NCBI GenBank assembly: GCA_963070105.1
Contig: OY718808.1
Location: 6,735,738-6,799,737, forward strand
Origin: Litomosoides sigmodontis
Lineage: Eukaryota > Nematoda > Chromadorea > Rhabditida > Onchocercidae
DNA: 64,000 nucleotides
Direction of reading: 5' to 3'
Position numbers and translations under genes: made by a program. Positions 62,464 through 64,000 of this stretch are shown here, piece after piece. Below the pieces are notes generated by a model. That model had not been told where the DNA came from, ran no database searches, and was given only the letters and a program-made list of their open reading frames with translations. Numbering within the stretch: the stretch's first letter is position 1; each line of letters opens with the position of its first letter.

Positions 62464-64000
62464 GGAGTAAAAGCTGAAATAGCCTCTTAAAGCTCTAAGT
62501 GGACTACGCCACTCGAAAATTTCATTTGATCAGATGCTTTTATGATTGTAGTTAGTGATATTTCAGTGAACAAAAATTGTTGAGGATACTTTAAACAACG
62601 AACAACAGTTATGCTTTGCGAGCTTAGAGTTCGGTGTGTGGCAGCGAATGGATGGATGGATGTGTGTGTGCAAGAACGCTATAGACTCACCCCCCATTTA
62701 AACTTTTGATAAAAACTTGGCATTGAAATCTTTCAACGTTTACAACTGAAAATGGGATTTACAGGGCAGCGGTCAATTACATCGACCATAATGTTAATGA
62801 CCTTTGAAAATTGCAAAAATTAAATCAATTTCAACAACTGATTAATTTCAAGCCGTTACGTCGGTCGGCATTGCAGTTGAAGATGAACCACATCACGGTT
62901 CTGAAAAATGGCACTCATTTTCTAGCTAGTATTCACGTTTGAATTGCACTTTATGTGAAAATCAGTGGGACTCAATTCACTACATATCACCTAAGTAATC
63001 ACTTAACGTGTTCATTCTTCAAACGTGAACGCCTCGACACTCAGTTTTATCAAAATATCTCTGGTCACTCCACGCATAACATAGTGAACCTAAAGTGATG
63101 CCACGTAAACGAACTCCATCCCTCAAAATATAATGCTTTTGAGTGATTTTAATAGAACCTTCTTTACGTAATCGTTTAGCTGAAATTTTAGCTATTTTTC
63201 TTGTCAGCCACTTATTACCATGTAGTATGTCAAAGTACTATTACTTTAAATCAGAATTTATCGAATCTGATAATAATGGATAAATAACATGAGGTTCGGT
63301 AGACATTTTACTAAAAAGTATAAATAATGAATACAAGCAACAATGAAACCATCCTGAATAATACACATAAGAATCAACACAGCAATATTTTAAGGCAGTC
63401 TTCATCATTTGCATTTCTAAAATCAACCTTCGTCTTCGTTAAAATTAATCGTTTGCCTGATAAACGTTAGTAGCTTATCTAAACGTTTATGGGATCAGCA
63501 AATCTAATAAACATAGTTTTAAAATCACACATGATGGCAGCAACATTAACTTCAGTTACATTAAATGCTAGATAAGGCAATGCTTAAAAAGCGTGTTCAT
63601 TGTAACGGAATTATTTGTGAGATAGAAAAAAGGGGTAAATAATAAAATCCAAAAATGCATAAATGACAAGTCAAACAACATTACCAACTTAAGTCAAACA
63701 ATATCTAAACTAAGTGAACAAGTAGATGCTAAGTGAAAAATTACTGAATGAAGTGAAACAAAAATGAGAGAAACATATGAAAGTTGTGAAGGATACAACT
63801 CAATTTTTGGAGCAGGTAATATCATAAAGGAAAGATAAATGTAACGGGACAAATTTTGAGATTAAAAAACAGACAAATGCAGAAAAAACTAATCCTGATA
63901 TATTTAACAAGCTTATGAAACACAATATCCAAAAGAACCATAAAACTCAGTTTAATATTATAAAATAAGTGCAGATTGTGTCTTTGAAGGCATGAAGAAA

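Larger units (their letters stand above)
53233..64000. other. 10.8 kb without a supportable gene, upstream of unc-34
   Basis: AT-rich sequence with many short open frames, none with exon borders, conserved motifs or consistent phase. Microsatellites and a C20 tract lie at 56465-56490, 57843-57892 and 62082-62456. A less AT-rich stretch at 61800-62400 could be a promoter or 5' UTR region. It may hold the distal promoter and untranslated 5' exons of unc-34, or of a gene beyond the window edge. I see no tRNA, rRNA or transposase. Confidence 0.45.

Overview
The window is nuclear DNA of a nematode. It is AT-rich, its genes are split into exons of about 30 to 270 bp by mostly 50 to 500 bp introns, acceptors follow the worm TTTCAG style, and every recognisable protein is a metazoan family with a worm-type relative. 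One is a worm-type (WAGO-clade) Argonaute. A filarial or other clade III worm is my best guess from base composition and gene style; this is inference and no marker here proves it. No prokaryotic, CRISPR or phage features are present.

Nine genes could be rebuilt by hand. For each, the exon phases agree and the summed CDS length is a multiple of three. From left to right: (1) + strand 365-5510, a GCK-family MAP4K kinase with a C-terminal CNH domain (gck-2-like, 839 aa). (2) - strand 10131-7253, a Golgi PAPS transporter of the SLC35B2/pst-1 type (411 aa). (3) - strand 16907-12517, the crooked-neck/CRNKL1/Clf1 splicing factor made of HAT repeats (739 aa). (4) - strand 23934-17965, a large Argonaute (about 1054 aa) with a possible RG-rich N-terminus. 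(5) + strand 27124-28819, DRAP1/NC2-alpha transcriptional corepressor (283 aa). (6) + strand 29595-32777, protein farnesyltransferase beta subunit (400 aa). (7) + strand 33834-38986, CEBPZ/Noc1 ribosome-biogenesis factor (850 aa). (8) - strand 41315-39816, a secreted or lysosomal RNase T2 (251 aa). (9) - strand 53232-43895, the Ena/VASP actin regulator unc-34 (449 aa), with a 29-bp first coding exon 3.6 kb upstream of the EVH1 exons.

The left two thirds is gene-dense and runs in same-strand groups: three - strand genes at 7-24 kb, then three + strand genes at 27-39 kb. Spacing between neighbours is roughly 0.8-2.4 kb, too wide for a classical tight worm operon. The Argonaute and DRAP1 are divergent across a 3.2 kb gap. 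CEBPZ and RNase T2 converge, with stops 0.83 kb apart. The right end (53.2-64 kb) has no gene I can support. It is mostly AT-rich, with purine/pyrimidine microsatellites and a C20 tract near 62.1 kb, and may hold the distal promoter or 5' UTR exons of unc-34.

The genes do not form one pathway. Several act in RNA and gene-expression biology (splicing, small RNA, TBP repression, ribosome assembly, RNA decay). The others cover signalling (gck-2), sulfation (PAPS transport), prenylation (FTase) and cytoskeleton or axon guidance (Ena). The items most worth a second look are the Argonaute (Asp in place of the usual catalytic His, and possible alternative first exons), two coding-looking orphan stretches (11379-11528 and 24354-24575, both - strand), three inferred GC-AG introns, and an in-frame optional segment in CEBPZ.
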